From Planctomycetota bacterium (lineage in GTDB: Bacteria; Planctomycetota; Phycisphaerae; Phycisphaerales; Phycisphaeraceae), in contig JAIOPN010000052.1 in assembly GCA_021413865.1 (NCBI GenBank), positions 42,652 to 106,651 of the forward strand: a stretch of 64,000 nucleotides of DNA, read 5' to 3'. Every line of letters begins with the position of its first letter. Positions within the stretch are counted from its first letter, which is position 1. Shown piece after piece: positions 52,668 to 61,978 of this stretch. The notes beneath the pieces are model-generated. The model made no database searches and was not told the DNA's origin. It saw only the letters and a list, made by a program, of their open reading frames with translations. Made by a program: the position numbers and the translations under genes.

Positions 52668-54254
52668 ATGTTGTCGTCGCGAGAAACTGATGCGTCGCGT
52701 GCGTCGGTCGAGACGCCAAAAGAAGCACCCATGCCTTGGCCGCGTATTGTCTCCAGGCCATGGACGATCACCTTCGCCGTCATGCTTGCGGCGGCGGTGG
52801 GCCTCCGCATCTTGGCGATGGGTCTGGTCCCGCTCATCCCCGAGGAAGCGTACTACTGGATGTACGCGCAGCATCCGAGCCTCAGCTACTACGACCACCC
52901 GCCGATGGTGGCGTGGGTCATCTGGCTCGGCACGGCGATTTTCGGAAACAACGAGTTCGGCGTTCGCGTCGTCGGACACCTGCTGATGATCGGGGCGAGT
53001 CTGCTGCTTTATCAATTCGGGCGTATGTGGTTTGGGCGGACCGCGGGGCTGCTCTCGGCCGTGATGCTGCATGTGCTCCCGCTGTACTTCGGGGTCGGGC
53101 TCACAACGACGATGGATTCGGCACTGCTGTTCTTCTGGGCGATGTGCCTGGTGGGGGTCTCACAAGCGCTGCGGAGGGAGCAGGCGTGGGGATGGTATCT
53201 CGCGGGTTTCGCGCTGGGCGCGGCGATCCTGAGCAAATACACGGGCATTTTTCTCGCCACGGGCACGGTCCTGGTTGTGGTGGCTCACCCCCCGTATCGG
53301 CGGCACCTGCTCACGGTCCACCCCTACTTGGCGGTGCTGCTCGCGGCGGCGATATTCAGCCCCGTTGTCATCTGGAACGCAAACCACCATTGGGCGAGCT
53401 TCCGATTTCAATTCGTCGATCGCTTCGCGGGCAAGACGCCGATCCGGGTTCATTTCATCCTGACCTTCATCATCTACCAGGTGATCGCGTTGACCCCGCT
53501 GGCGCTGTGGGGGTGCATCACGCTCTTTGCCCGTGTCGCCCGGTCCCGTCGGCGGCTGTTCACGCCGCGGTGGCTCATCGCCATCTGCTTCAGTCTCCCT
53601 CTCCTTCTGGTGATGGCTTACAGCTCGCTCCGCCATGAAATCCATATCAACTGGACCCTTCCGCTGTTCCTCAGCTTGTTTCCCGCGCTGTCGCATCAGT
53701 TCATCGCGCGTCTGCGGGCGCTGCGAACCCCCATCAAACGGCAGCGGTGGGCGCGTGGATTCGCCTGGACGGCAATGGGCTGCGTCGCTCTCAACGCCGG
53801 CTTTGTGCTCTACCTGCTGACGCTGCAGCCCCGGCTCCAATGGATCCCCGCGTTCGGGCCGTGGCGTGAACTGGCGGGGATTGTGCAGCAGTACGAGGAA
53901 CGATTGGAGCACGAGAGCGGGCGTGAACCGTTAATCGTCGGGTTGGGCAAGTGCCGACTGGCCAGCGTGCTCGCCTTCTACCGGATGCCGCTCGAAAAGA
54001 GCGCGGATGCGAGCCAATACACCACCAGCCAGTGGGTCCTGGGCGGTAGCGGTCTTGGCTATGAATACTGGTCAGATCGGAACCATTGGCGCGGCCAGAA
54101 TTGCATCTACGTCGTGGATGATGCGGACCACCAAATCCTGCCCGAGACCGAACCGTTGTTTGATTCGGTCACGCTCGTGAACGATCCGAGGCTTACGGCG
54201 TTGGGCCGCCGTGACTACCGGATCGCCATCTGCCGTGGCCTGCGGAACAACTGA
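52668..54254 (+). CDS. GT39/ArnT-type glycosyltransferase
   Basis: 528 residues from an ATG at 52668 with GGGAGG 5 nt upstream; the ATG at 52731 would give 507 residues. About eleven membrane helices. PEEAYYWMYAQHPSLSYYDH carries the conserved acidic pair and the D-H region after helix 1, typical of PMT/ArnT enzymes using a lipid-linked sugar. LGAAILSKYTGIFLATG and VIWNANHHWASFRFQF are further landmarks. The C-terminal periplasmic part is about 130 residues. The acceptor is unknown. Confidence 0.85.
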   Translation: MLSSRETDASRASVETPKEAPMPWPRIVSRPWTITFAVMLAAAVGLRILAMGLVPLIPEEAYYWMYAQHPSLSYYDHPPMVAWVIWLGTAIFGNNEFGVRVVGHLLMIGASLLLYQFGRMWFGRTAGLLSAVMLHVLPLYFGVGLTTTMDSALLFFWAMCLVGVSQALRREQAWGWYLAGFALGAAILSKYTGIFLATGTVLVVVAHPPYRRHLLTVHPYLAVLLAAAIFSPVVIWNANHHWASFRFQFVDRFAGKTPIRVHFILTFIIYQVIALTPLALWGCITLFARVARSRRRLFTPRWLIAICFSLPLLLVMAYSSLRHEIHINWTLPLFLSLFPALSHQFIARLRALRTPIKRQRWARGFAWTAMGCVALNAGFVLYLLTLQPRLQWIPAFGPWRELAGIVQQYEERLEHESGREPLIVGLGKCRLASVLAFYRMPLEKSADASQYTTSQWVLGGSGLGYEYWSDRNHWRGQNCIYVVDDADHQILPETEPLFDSVTLVNDPRLTALGRRDYRIAICRGLRNN

Positions 54255-54296
54255 CCGGGACGCTGGCGGGGGTATCTTTTGTTTCCAAATAGCGAC

Positions 54297-54323
54297 GAAG
54301 CCCCGCATTGGCATGACGGGGCT
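54297..54323. repeat. Single copy of the AGCCCCGCATTGGC repeat
   Basis: GAAGCCCCGCATTGGCATGA then CGGGGCT, identical to the left arm at 51458 except for one base. It may form a small hairpin after the GT39 stop. Confidence 0.7.
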
Positions 54324-54411
54324 ACCGTGCGGGGTGCAGATCATTGACTCCGTGCGGCGGGGTCACGATGATTTGCTTGCGGGCATCCTTGCCCGCGCAG
54401 GGGTAATTTCG

Positions 54412-54978
54412 ATGACGCCCACTCTTCTCGTGCTGCTGGTCGTGCTCGGCGTGGCGGCGGTGGCCATGCTGTGGGTCATCGCGACCTACAACGGCCTGGT
54501 GCGCAAACGCGTGATGGCGGACAACAGTTGGTCGCAGATCGACGTGCAGCTCAAGCGGCGGTACGACCTGATCCCCAACCTCGTCGAAACCGTCAAAGGA
54601 TATGCCGGGCACGAGCGCGGGACGCTGGAGGCGGTCATCAAGGCGCGGCAGACGGCGATCGACGCCAAATCCGTAACCGATCAGGCGGCTGCGGAGAACA
54701 TGCTCTCGGGCACGCTCCGCCAGTTGTTCGCGCTCTCCGAGAGCTACCCGGACCTCAAGGCCAACACCAACTTCCTGTCGCTGCAGGAGGAGCTTTCGAG
54801 CACCGAAAACAAGATCGGCTTCGCCCGGCAGTACTACAACGACGTGGTGGGCCAGTACAACACGGCGATCCAGGTCTTCCCGGCGGCGCTGATCGCGGGG
54901 ATGTTCCACTTCGACAAGCGCGACTACTTCACGGCCACCGCCGAGACGGAGCGGCAGGCGCCGGCGGTGAAGTTTTGA
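54412..54978 (+). CDS. LemA-family protein
   Basis: 188 residues from MTPTLLVLLVVLGVAAVAML. One N-terminal helix anchors it to the membrane, followed by YNGLVRKRVMADNSWSQIDV and QLKRRYDLIPNLVETVKGYA, the LemA signature, and the closing FPAALIAGMFHF motif. LemA proteins often pair with M48 proteases, as here with 55118-56122. The two genes are separated by an inverted-repeat element (55002-55111). Confidence 0.92.
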   Translation: MTPTLLVLLVVLGVAAVAMLWVIATYNGLVRKRVMADNSWSQIDVQLKRRYDLIPNLVETVKGYAGHERGTLEAVIKARQTAIDAKSVTDQAAAENMLSGTLRQLFALSESYPDLKANTNFLSLQEELSSTENKIGFARQYYNDVVGQYNTAIQVFPAALIAGMFHFDKRDYFTATAETERQAPAVKF

Positions 54979-55001
54979 GGTGGCACAACGCCCAATGAAT
55001 T

Positions 55002-55111
55002 GAACCACGGAGGCGCGGAGGAACACGGAGGTAGCGGAGAAGACGCAGACAAAATAACCCATGCTTGGGTTTTCTCCGCTTTCTCATCTTCTCTCCGCGC
55101 CTCCGTGGTTC
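55002..55111. repeat. Inverted repeat GAACCACGGAGGCGCGGAG
   Basis: The outer arms (55002-55020 and 55093-55111) are perfect 19-bp complements. Inner segments (GGAGAAGACG.. and ..TTTTCTCCGC) pair in part, so most of the 110 nt can form one long hairpin. It lies between lemA and the M48 gene, ending 7 nt before the M48 ATG at 55118, and may occlude its ribosome-binding site. Confidence 0.85.
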
Positions 55112-55117
55112 CATTTG

Positions 55118-56122
55118 ATGAACACCCAGCCCCCGAAACCCGACGCCACCCCCTCCGCAATCATCACCTTCAACGACCTCATCGCCCAGAACAAGCGCAA
55201 CAGCGCCCTGCTCATGGCGGGCATGATGACGCTGGGGTTCCTCGTCATCGGCTTCGCGGTGCTGGCGCTCTCGGCCCACGCGACGGGGGACGTGAGCGTG
55301 GGGCAGGTGGTCTTCTCGTCGGCGGTGGGTGTGATCGTCGTGGGCGTGGCCGGGCTCTGGAGCTACTACGGCGGCGCTCAATCCATCCTCTCCGCCAGCG
55401 GGGCGCAGCCGATCGAAAAAAACCAGGACCCGCAGCTCTTCAACGTCGTCGAGGAGCTCGCCATCGCGGCGGGCATCCCGATGCCCAAGGTTTACCTGAT
55501 CGGGGACGAGGCGCTCAACGCCTTCGCCACCGGGCGCGACCCCGAGCACGCGGCGGTGGCGATCACCACCGGCCTGCGCGAGAAGCTGACCCGCGACGAG
55601 CTGGCGGGCGTGATCGCGCACGAGCTGTCGCACGTGAGGCATTACGACATCCGCCTCATGATGCTGGTGGCGACGATGGCGGGCACGATCGTGCTGGCCA
55701 ACGACGTGATGTGGCGGTCGATGCGAGTCAGGAGCGGGCGACGGTCGACGTATTCCTCCTCATCATCGAATCAAAAAGGTGGAAACCCGCTGGTGATCGT
55801 GATCGTGGTGATCGCGGTGGTGCTGGCGATCGTGGCGCCGATCGTGGCGACGCTGATCCAGTTCGCGGTGAGCCGGCAGCGGGAGTATTTAGCGGACGCC
55901 GGGGCGGTGGAGCTGACGCGGAACCCCAAGGGCTTGGCCGACGCGCTGCGGAAGCTGGCGGAGGACAAAGGGGTGCTCGACCACGCCAACCGGGCGACGG
56001 CCCACCTCTACATCGTCAACCCGTTCAACGTCGCGGCGGAGACGATGAACATGGATTCCCCCTTCGCGACGCACCCGCCGATCGCCCAGCGGATCGCGCG
56101 GATCGAGTCGTTGATGCGGTGA
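55118..56122 (+). CDS. M48-family (HtpX-like) metalloprotease
   Basis: 334 residues from MNTQPPKPDATPSAIITFND. Two N-terminal helices (about 30-85) precede the catalytic part. GVIAHELSHVRHYD gives the zinc motif HELSH (168-172); the third ligand is in SRQREYLADAGAVEL. A third helix lies at about 220-250 (NPLVIVIVVIAVVLAIVAPI). Members degrade misfolded membrane proteins. Pairing with LemA is common. The stop is directly followed by the third copy of the 30-bp palindrome. Confidence 0.9.
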   Translation: MNTQPPKPDATPSAIITFNDLIAQNKRNSALLMAGMMTLGFLVIGFAVLALSAHATGDVSVGQVVFSSAVGVIVVGVAGLWSYYGGAQSILSASGAQPIEKNQDPQLFNVVEELAIAAGIPMPKVYLIGDEALNAFATGRDPEHAAVAITTGLREKLTRDELAGVIAHELSHVRHYDIRLMMLVATMAGTIVLANDVMWRSMRVRSGRRSTYSSSSSNQKGGNPLVIVIVVIAVVLAIVAPIVATLIQFAVSRQREYLADAGAVELTRNPKGLADALRKLAEDKGVLDHANRATAHLYIVNPFNVAAETMNMDSPFATHPPIAQRIARIESLMR

Positions 56123-56125
56123 CCC

Positions 56126-56155
56126 AAAGCCCAGGCATGGCCATGCCTGGGCTTT
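56126..56155 (+). terminator. Third copy of the 30-bp palindrome
   Basis: AAAGCCCAGGCATGGCCATG with complement, 3 nt after the M48 stop. Only a short T-run follows on the plus strand, so termination is less certain than for the other copies. Confidence 0.7.
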
Positions 56156-56184
56156 GCGCGCGGCGATCCATATATAGTGTGCTC

Positions 56185-56661
56185 ATGCCCCTGGTCGTGG
56201 ATTGCTACAACGTGCTGCACCAGACGATGCCCGCGTCGATGGCGGGGCTGGACGAGGACGGGTTGTGCCGTGCCCTGGCGCGGAGCCTCTGGGCGGGGCA
56301 GACGATCACGGTGGTGTGTGATGGGGCGCCCAAGCCGCACCTGGCGCGAGAGTCGCCGGTCGCGGGGGTGGAATTGGTTTACGCGGGCAAGAGCCGGTCG
56401 GCGGACGCGTGGATCATGGAGATGATCCAGCGTGAGAGCGCGCCGCGCCGGCTGACGGTGGCGACGAGCGACCGGGAAATCCAAAAGGCCGCCAAGCGGC
56501 GCGGGGCGAAGGTGATCCCGGCCGAGGAGTTGATCCGCACGCTGTCGATCCAGGGCCCCAAGGGCGGCGGGCGGGGCGGCAAGCCCAGCGGGCCGTTGTC
56601 GGAGGATGAGGTGGCTCGCTGGATGCGGGAGTTCGGGGTAGATGAGGGGAAGAAGGGTTGA
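56185..56661 (+). CDS. NYN-domain (YacP-like) putative RNase
   Basis: 158 residues. MPLVVDCYNVLHQTMPA has the conserved Asp and N of NYN/PIN-fold proteins; TITVVCDGAPKPHLARE and RRLTVATSDREIQKAAKRRG give further acidic residues. Such proteins are RNases or RNA-processing factors. The C-terminus (GGGRGGKPSGPLSEDEVARW) is a basic linker with a small helix. It precedes a long inverted repeat and pyrH. Confidence 0.85.
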   Translation: MPLVVDCYNVLHQTMPASMAGLDEDGLCRALARSLWAGQTITVVCDGAPKPHLARESPVAGVELVYAGKSRSADAWIMEMIQRESAPRRLTVATSDREIQKAAKRRGAKVIPAEELIRTLSIQGPKGGGRGGKPSGPLSEDEVARWMREFGVDEGKKG

Positions 56662-56669
56662 GGGGACGC

Positions 56670-56754
56670 TGGACGAGCCGCGACCGTAAGGGAGCGGTCT
56701 TCCGTGGAATTGCAGCCGTCAAAGAACCGCTCCCTTACGGTCGCGGCTCGTCCA
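56670..56754. repeat. Perfect 29-bp inverted repeat with 27-nt loop
   Basis: Arms 56670-56698 and 56726-56754 are exact complements (TGGACGAGCCGCGACCGTAA..). It lies between the NYN gene and pyrH, and may end transcription of the former or protect the latter. Confidence 0.9.
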
Positions 56755-56848
56755 GAGATGGCTCGTCCAAAGTGAACCGCTGCGGGAAGGGCGATCCGCT
56801 TGACGCATAGCGCGGTTTGCCGTGAAATGACGAGCCGAATACACCCGG

Positions 56849-57616
56849 ATGCAACCCGTGACGAAGACCTCCTCCACCCCCACCCCCCTCAAGTCACGGA
56901 AACCATTTTACGAGCGGGTCTTGCTCAAGATTTCGGGGGAGTCGTTCTGCAAACCCAAGGGGTTCGGGATCGACGGCGAGGAGCTCGAGGTCATCGCCAG
57001 GGAGATCGTCGAGGCGCACAAGATCGGGACGCAACTGGCCGTTGTCGTGGGCGGGGGCAACATCGTCCGCGGCGGCCAGCTCGCGCAGGCCGGGCACATC
57101 GCCCAGGCGACGGCGGACTACATGGGCATGCTGGGCACGGCGATCAACGGCCTGGCCCTCAAAGAGATGCTCGACAAGCTCGGCACGCCGGCGCGGGTGC
57201 TCAGCGCCCTTAACCTCACGTCGGTGGCGGAGACCTTCATCCGCGGGAGGGCGCTACGGCACCTTGAAAAGGGCCGCGTGGTGATCTTCGTCGCCGGCAC
57301 GGGCAACCCGTTTTTCACGACCGACACCGCTGCGGCGCTCCGCGCCACCGAGATCGGCGCCCAGGTGCTGCTCAAGGCGACGAAGGTGGACGGCATCTAC
57401 GACAAGGACCCCATGAAGCACCCCGACGCCAAGCGATACGAGCGCGTGACGTTCCAGGAGGTGATCGAGCAGCGGCTCAAGGTGATGGACCTGACCGCGT
57501 TTTCGATGTGCATGGAACGAAACATCCCCGTGGTCGTATTCAACATGAAGAAGCCCGGCCAGATCGCCGAGGCGGTCCGGGGCAAGACGGTCGGTACGAC
57601 CGTGACCAATGGGTGA
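56849..57616 (+). CDS. pyrH: UMP kinase
   Basis: 255 residues. The amino-acid-kinase fold of bacterial UMP kinase is clear: ERVLLKISGESFCKPKGFGI, LAVVVGGGNIVRGGQLAQAG, ADYMGMLGTAINGLALKEML, VIFVAGTGNPFFTTDTAAAL and ATKVDGIYDKDPMKHPDAK. It phosphorylates UMP to UDP. The N-terminus is about 15 residues longer than usual. It is followed by frr after 48 nt, the conserved pyrH-frr order. tsf and rpsB, often upstream, are absent. Confidence 0.95.
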   Translation: MQPVTKTSSTPTPLKSRKPFYERVLLKISGESFCKPKGFGIDGEELEVIAREIVEAHKIGTQLAVVVGGGNIVRGGQLAQAGHIAQATADYMGMLGTAINGLALKEMLDKLGTPARVLSALNLTSVAETFIRGRALRHLEKGRVVIFVAGTGNPFFTTDTAAALRATEIGAQVLLKATKVDGIYDKDPMKHPDAKRYERVTFQEVIEQRLKVMDLTAFSMCMERNIPVVVFNMKKPGQIAEAVRGKTVGTTVTNG

Positions 57617-57664
57617 GCCCCGCGCCCGGCAGCGGGCGTTGGCGCGTAAAGGAGTGAGCCGAGC

Positions 57665-58231
57665 ATGGACCTGGATGAAGTGATGCTGACGACCGAGGAC
57701 TCGATGGAAAAAGCCGTCGAGTATCTCAAGAATGAGCTGCGCGGTGTGCGCACCGGGCGCGCCTCGACGGGGCTGGTGGAGTTCATCAAGGTGGACTACT
57801 ACGGCTCGATGACCGACCTGCGGGCGATGGCGTCGATCACGGTGCCCGAGCCGACGCAGATCCTCATCAAGCCCTTCGACGGCACGACCGTGCAATCGAT
57901 CATTAAGGCGATCCAGGGCGCGGGACTGGGTCTCAACCCGATCGGCGAGGGAAAGATGGTCCGTCTGCAGTTGCCGCCGCTCTCGGGCGAGCGGCGCACG
58001 CAGCTCATCTCCTCGGTCAAGCAGATGGGCGAGCACGCGAAGGTCGCCATCCGCAACTCCCGCCGCGACGGCAACAAGCACCTGGACCAGTTGGCGAAAG
58101 ATAAGTCACAGCACCTGGGCGAGGACGCCGCGAAGCGCGCCCAGGACGAGATCACCGAGATGGTTAAGAAATACGAGCACCAGGCGGAGGAGCTGATCGC
58201 CAGCAAGACGCGCGAGGTGCAGGAAATCTGA
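57665..58231 (+). CDS. frr: Ribosome recycling factor
   Basis: 188 residues, normal length. KNELRGVRTGRASTGLVEFI and VEFIKVDYYGSMTDLRAMAS give the start of the three-helix bundle; PLSGERRTQLISSVKQMGEH and VAIRNSRRDGNKHLDQLAKD are typical of domain I/II. It releases ribosomes after termination. GGAGTGAG lies before the ATG. Confidence 0.96.
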   Translation: MDLDEVMLTTEDSMEKAVEYLKNELRGVRTGRASTGLVEFIKVDYYGSMTDLRAMASITVPEPTQILIKPFDGTTVQSIIKAIQGAGLGLNPIGEGKMVRLQLPPLSGERRTQLISSVKQMGEHAKVAIRNSRRDGNKHLDQLAKDKSQHLGEDAAKRAQDEITEMVKKYEHQAEELIASKTREVQEI

Positions 58232-58274
58232 GTGTGCAGGCGCGCCCCCGGGCGCGAGAGAGAAGGCGGACGAG

Positions 58275-59381
58275 ATGCAGCGGGTGTTTTGCGCAATAGT
58301 TCTGGGCGTGATCTGCCTGCCGGCGTCGGTGGTGCTGGCCCAGGCCGCGCCGGGCCCCGTCACACCCACGACCTCACCCTCGGGCACGACAGGCGCTCCC
58401 ACCACCTCGTCGGGCATCGCGCGCGTCGTGGCGGAGCTGATGAAGGAAGCGCAGGAGCTGGACAACTACGACAAGCCGGATTCCCCCGCCCACTTCACCA
58501 GGCCCCACCCGGCCGTCAGCACGCTGGGCGGCGAGGCGTCGCTCGACGTGCTGGATCGCATGCTCCAGCCATTTCTGGGCAACGAGTACCGCGACACCTA
58601 CATCCGCTGGCACCTGATGAACGTGGTGAGCCGGACCCGCCAACAAGACCGCAAGGCCACAGGGCCACGGCTGATCCAACTGCTCAACAACATGCCCGGC
58701 CCGATCGGCGGCAAGGAACGGCCCACCCACCGCTACGAGCCGCCCGACATCGCCAGCCATTACTTCTCCCTGGCCAACAGCGCCAACGTCGTCGTCGGCT
58801 ACCCCCCCTTCCAGCGCGTGGTCGGCGCGCCCGAGTCCTACAAGTACATGGACCCCGACCGCATCGCCAAGGTGAAGGCCAACCTCGCGGAGGCCGCCGG
58901 GCTCCGCGACAAGTTCAAGACCATCGTCGATCAGAACGCGGTGAAGTGGAACGAGCGCATCCGCCAGGTGAACTACATCATCCGCCAGTACCGCGGGGAG
59001 CTGACCTACGCCCTGATCCAGACCGGCGACCCGGAAATCCTCCGCAAGGTGTTCTATGAGGTGGACAAGCAGGCCAAGCTCAAGAACGGGATCGCCTTCG
59101 ACCTGCTGGCGTACATCTACCTGGCGGCGTTCGACGGCGTCCTGGAGAACTACCCCGGCCCGTCGCTCCTCCAGGCCAGCCGGTCGCTGGAGACCACGGC
59201 CCGGCAAGTCGAGGGTTACGTCAACTACGGCGGGATGACCCGCAACTTCGCCGACTACGCGTTTCACCTGATCGCGATGCTGCGTGAGCTGTCGGATAAT
59301 TCCTCCACCCCGTTGAACGGCACGGTGCCGCTGGACGAGCCGCCCTCCCCCGGTCGGGACGAGGCGGCCAAGCGGCCGTGA
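58275..59381 (+). CDS. Secreted protein, unknown function
   Basis: 368 residues. MQRVFCAIVLGVICLPASVV with LAQAAPG is a signal peptide. A Thr/Pro/Ser-rich linker leads to a mostly helical domain (RVVAELMKEAQELDNYD, VLDRMLQPFLGNEYRDTYIR, RIRQVNYIIRQYRGELTYAL). No family was recognised. It is followed by the DUF4159 gene after 66 nt and is probably in the same transcription unit. Confidence 0.65.
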   Translation: MQRVFCAIVLGVICLPASVVLAQAAPGPVTPTTSPSGTTGAPTTSSGIARVVAELMKEAQELDNYDKPDSPAHFTRPHPAVSTLGGEASLDVLDRMLQPFLGNEYRDTYIRWHLMNVVSRTRQQDRKATGPRLIQLLNNMPGPIGGKERPTHRYEPPDIASHYFSLANSANVVVGYPPFQRVVGAPESYKYMDPDRIAKVKANLAEAAGLRDKFKTIVDQNAVKWNERIRQVNYIIRQYRGELTYALIQTGDPEILRKVFYEVDKQAKLKNGIAFDLLAYIYLAAFDGVLENYPGPSLLQASRSLETTARQVEGYVNYGGMTRNFADYAFHLIAMLRELSDNSSTPLNGTVPLDEPPSPGRDEAAKRP

Positions 59382-59447
59382 GGTTTGGTTTTTCTGGCTG
59401 TCCGGGCCGTCGTGCGCGGGAGCGCCAAGGCCGAAGGTGATACGAGC

Positions 59448-61946
59448 ATGAAACTTTCAATGAACCGTTGCGTGAGATCGGGCCGGCACACCCCGGGTGC
59501 GTTGCTGTTGGCGGCGGTGCTGCTGTGGCCCGCGCCCGCGTCCGCCGCCCCGGCCGCGGCGCCAGCGCCCGCCCCCGCCGCGCCCGCCAAACCCGCGCCC
59601 AAGGCCGACCCCAACGCCCCAAAACCCACCTCGGGCGCCAACCTGACCTCCAAGCAGATCGAGAACGCCGTCGCCCGCGCCGTCGCGGCGCTCTACCGCT
59701 CCGAGCCGACCTACACCTTCCCGCCCGAATACCTCTACAGCTACGCCTACAACCAGGAAACCCGCAACATGATGGGCAACCACGCCCTGGCGTGTTGGGC
59801 CCTGCTGGAGGCAGGCGAGAGCTACCAGAACCCCCCGCTCTACCGCCGCATCAACTGGGTCTTCAGCAGCGACTCGCCCTACACCTACGACCGCGGCATG
59901 CGCGCCACCATGCTCGCCCACCTGCCCCGCGCGCGCTGGGCCCCCTGGGTCCGCCGCGACGGCCAGTGGCTCATGGGCGCGCTCTCCGACAAGGGCAACT
60001 TCGGCCCCCAGTGGGCCGGCACCCCCACCACCGGCGTGGGCGACAACGCCAACGGCCAGTACGGCGTCCTGGGCCTCTGGCACATCGACACCGCCGGCTA
60101 CCCCATCAGCGAAGACACCTGGAAGAAAGTCGACAACTACTGGCGAACCGCTCAGAACAAGACCGAGGGCGACCTCCCCGCCGGCTGGGGCGTCTACTCC
60201 ATGGACACCGTCGATAAAACCAAGCAGCTCGAGTTCTACACCCGCGAGTCCGGCCCGATGACCGGCGGCGCCATCGCCGCTCTCTGCCTCACCGAGCGCT
60301 ACCTCTACGGCCCGCAGATGGTCGACCCCAACAAGCCCAATGTCAGTGCCAACCTCCGCAAGGGCATCCGCTGGCTCGACGAAAACTTCTCCCTCGACGA
60401 CAAGGCCGAGGAGTCCGACTGGTTCTACTACATGTGGTGCATGCAGCGCGTCGGCGGCGCCACCGGCTACCGCTCCTTCAACAACGTGGACTGGTTCCGC
60501 GACGTCACCGCACGCGTCATCGACCGCCAGCTCGCCGACGGCACCTGGCAGGGCACGCAGGGTCGCCTGCTCTCCACCGGCTTCGCTCTCCTCTACCTCT
60601 CCCGCGCCTCCGATCCCCTGGCCATCTCGAAGGTCCGCTTCAAGAGCCTCGACAAGGACGGCCGCCTCGAAGAAGGCGCATGGAACAACCGCCCACACGA
60701 CATCTGGAACTTCGTCGATTACGCCAGCGAACAGTACGAGGTCGGCACCACCTGGCAGATCGCCGAGCTCTCCCAGCCCGTGTATGAGCTCATCGAAAGC
60801 CCCATCCTCTACCTCTCGACTAATAAGGCGTTCAAGCTCCGCGAGACCGAGATCGACAACCTCCGCAGCTACCTTAACGCCGGCGGTCTGCTCATCACCA
60901 ACGCCGACGACAACCCCGGCGCCGTCCTCCACAGCGTCAACGAGCTGGTGGACAAGCTCTACCCCGGCAAGAAACTCGACAAGGTGCCCAAGGAGCACCC
61001 GTTCTACGACGTCCACCAGCGCCTCCCCCTGGGCGTGCAGATGATGAGCGTCGATAACGGCATCCGCCCGCTCATCCTCCACTTCAACCGTGACCTCAGC
61101 GGCGACCTGCAGCGCAAGGACCTGGCCCACGGCGAGGGCTTCTCCGCCCTCTCGAATATCTACCTCTACGTCACCGGCATGAACCCGCGCCGCACCCGGC
61201 TCTCCAGCAACCACGTCGTCCAGCGCGTCGAAAACCCGGCCCGCCCCGTCGCCGCCGCACGCGTCAAGTTCTCCGGCCGCTTCGACCCCGAGCCCGGCGC
61301 GCTCTCCCAGCTCAAGGCCATCCTCGCCAACAACCACAACATCGACCTCCAGGTCAGCGAGCTCGCCCCGGGCGAACTGGGCAAGACCCGCGTCGCCTTC
61401 CTCTCCGTCATGGGCGACGCACGCATGACCGACACCGAGGCCGGCTCGATCCGCAGATGGGTCGAGGAGGGCGGCACCCTCTGGATCGACCCCGCGGGTG
61501 GCTCGCGGGCCGCGCTCACCAACGCCGAAGCCATCCTCGCCCAGATCGCGCCGGGCTCCTCGCTCGTGCCCCTCTCCTCCTCCAGCCCGATCATCAGCGG
61601 CAACAAGATGGGCGGCGGGTTCGACAACCACCGCGTCACCTACCGCTGGTACGCCCTCCGCACCATGGGGCCCCGCTACACGCCCCGCCTCCAGTCCGTC
61701 GAGCTCAATGGCCGACCGGGCATCATCTACTCCAGCGAGGACATCACCTGCGGCCTGGCGGGCCTCGACGACTGGGGCATCTTCGGCTACACGCCCCAGT
61801 CCGCCCGCCAGCTCGTGATCAACAACATCCTCGACATCGCCCTCCACCCGGTCCGGGTCGAGGCCCCCGCCACGGCGCCAGCGCCTGAAGCGACGCCATC
61901 CGCCACGCCGGCGACGCCCGCTACCGCGCCCGACGCCAAGCCCTGA
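59448..61946 (+). CDS. Secreted DUF4159-domain protein with terpenoid-cyclase-like part
   Basis: 832 residues from MKLSMNRCVRSGRHTPGALL, signal peptide with an Ala/Pro-rich linker. Residues about 60-430 resemble the alpha-toroid of squalene/terpenoid cyclases or prenyltransferases in general layout (NHALACWALLEAGE, GVGDNANGQYGVLGLWHIDT, GMRATMLAHLPRARW), and 440-640 hold the DUF4159 pattern (LYLSTNKAFKLRETEIDNLR, YLNAGGLLITNADD). A further Rossmann-like stretch (AILANNHNIDLQVSELAPGE to WVEEGGTLWIDPAGG) completes it. An extracytoplasmic role is likely; the substrate is unknown. The ATG at 59385 upstream lacks a signal and is not preferred. Confidence 0.75.
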   Translation: MKLSMNRCVRSGRHTPGALLLAAVLLWPAPASAAPAAAPAPAPAAPAKPAPKADPNAPKPTSGANLTSKQIENAVARAVAALYRSEPTYTFPPEYLYSYAYNQETRNMMGNHALACWALLEAGESYQNPPLYRRINWVFSSDSPYTYDRGMRATMLAHLPRARWAPWVRRDGQWLMGALSDKGNFGPQWAGTPTTGVGDNANGQYGVLGLWHIDTAGYPISEDTWKKVDNYWRTAQNKTEGDLPAGWGVYSMDTVDKTKQLEFYTRESGPMTGGAIAALCLTERYLYGPQMVDPNKPNVSANLRKGIRWLDENFSLDDKAEESDWFYYMWCMQRVGGATGYRSFNNVDWFRDVTARVIDRQLADGTWQGTQGRLLSTGFALLYLSRASDPLAISKVRFKSLDKDGRLEEGAWNNRPHDIWNFVDYASEQYEVGTTWQIAELSQPVYELIESPILYLSTNKAFKLRETEIDNLRSYLNAGGLLITNADDNPGAVLHSVNELVDKLYPGKKLDKVPKEHPFYDVHQRLPLGVQMMSVDNGIRPLILHFNRDLSGDLQRKDLAHGEGFSALSNIYLYVTGMNPRRTRLSSNHVVQRVENPARPVAAARVKFSGRFDPEPGALSQLKAILANNHNIDLQVSELAPGELGKTRVAFLSVMGDARMTDTEAGSIRRWVEEGGTLWIDPAGGSRAALTNAEAILAQIAPGSSLVPLSSSSPIISGNKMGGGFDNHRVTYRWYALRTMGPRYTPRLQSVELNGRPGIIYSSEDITCGLAGLDDWGIFGYTPQSARQLVINNILDIALHPVRVEAPATAPAPEATPSATPATPATAPDAKP

Positions 61947-61978
61947 TCCGCCGCGCCGCAATCCCTCGGGAGAACGCC

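Noticed and set aside
59457..61961. Open frame of over 800 codons antisense to the DUF4159 gene
   Set aside because: High-GC shadow: no domain pattern, Gly/Val/Asp-rich translation, whereas the plus-strand protein has a signal peptide and recognised domain.
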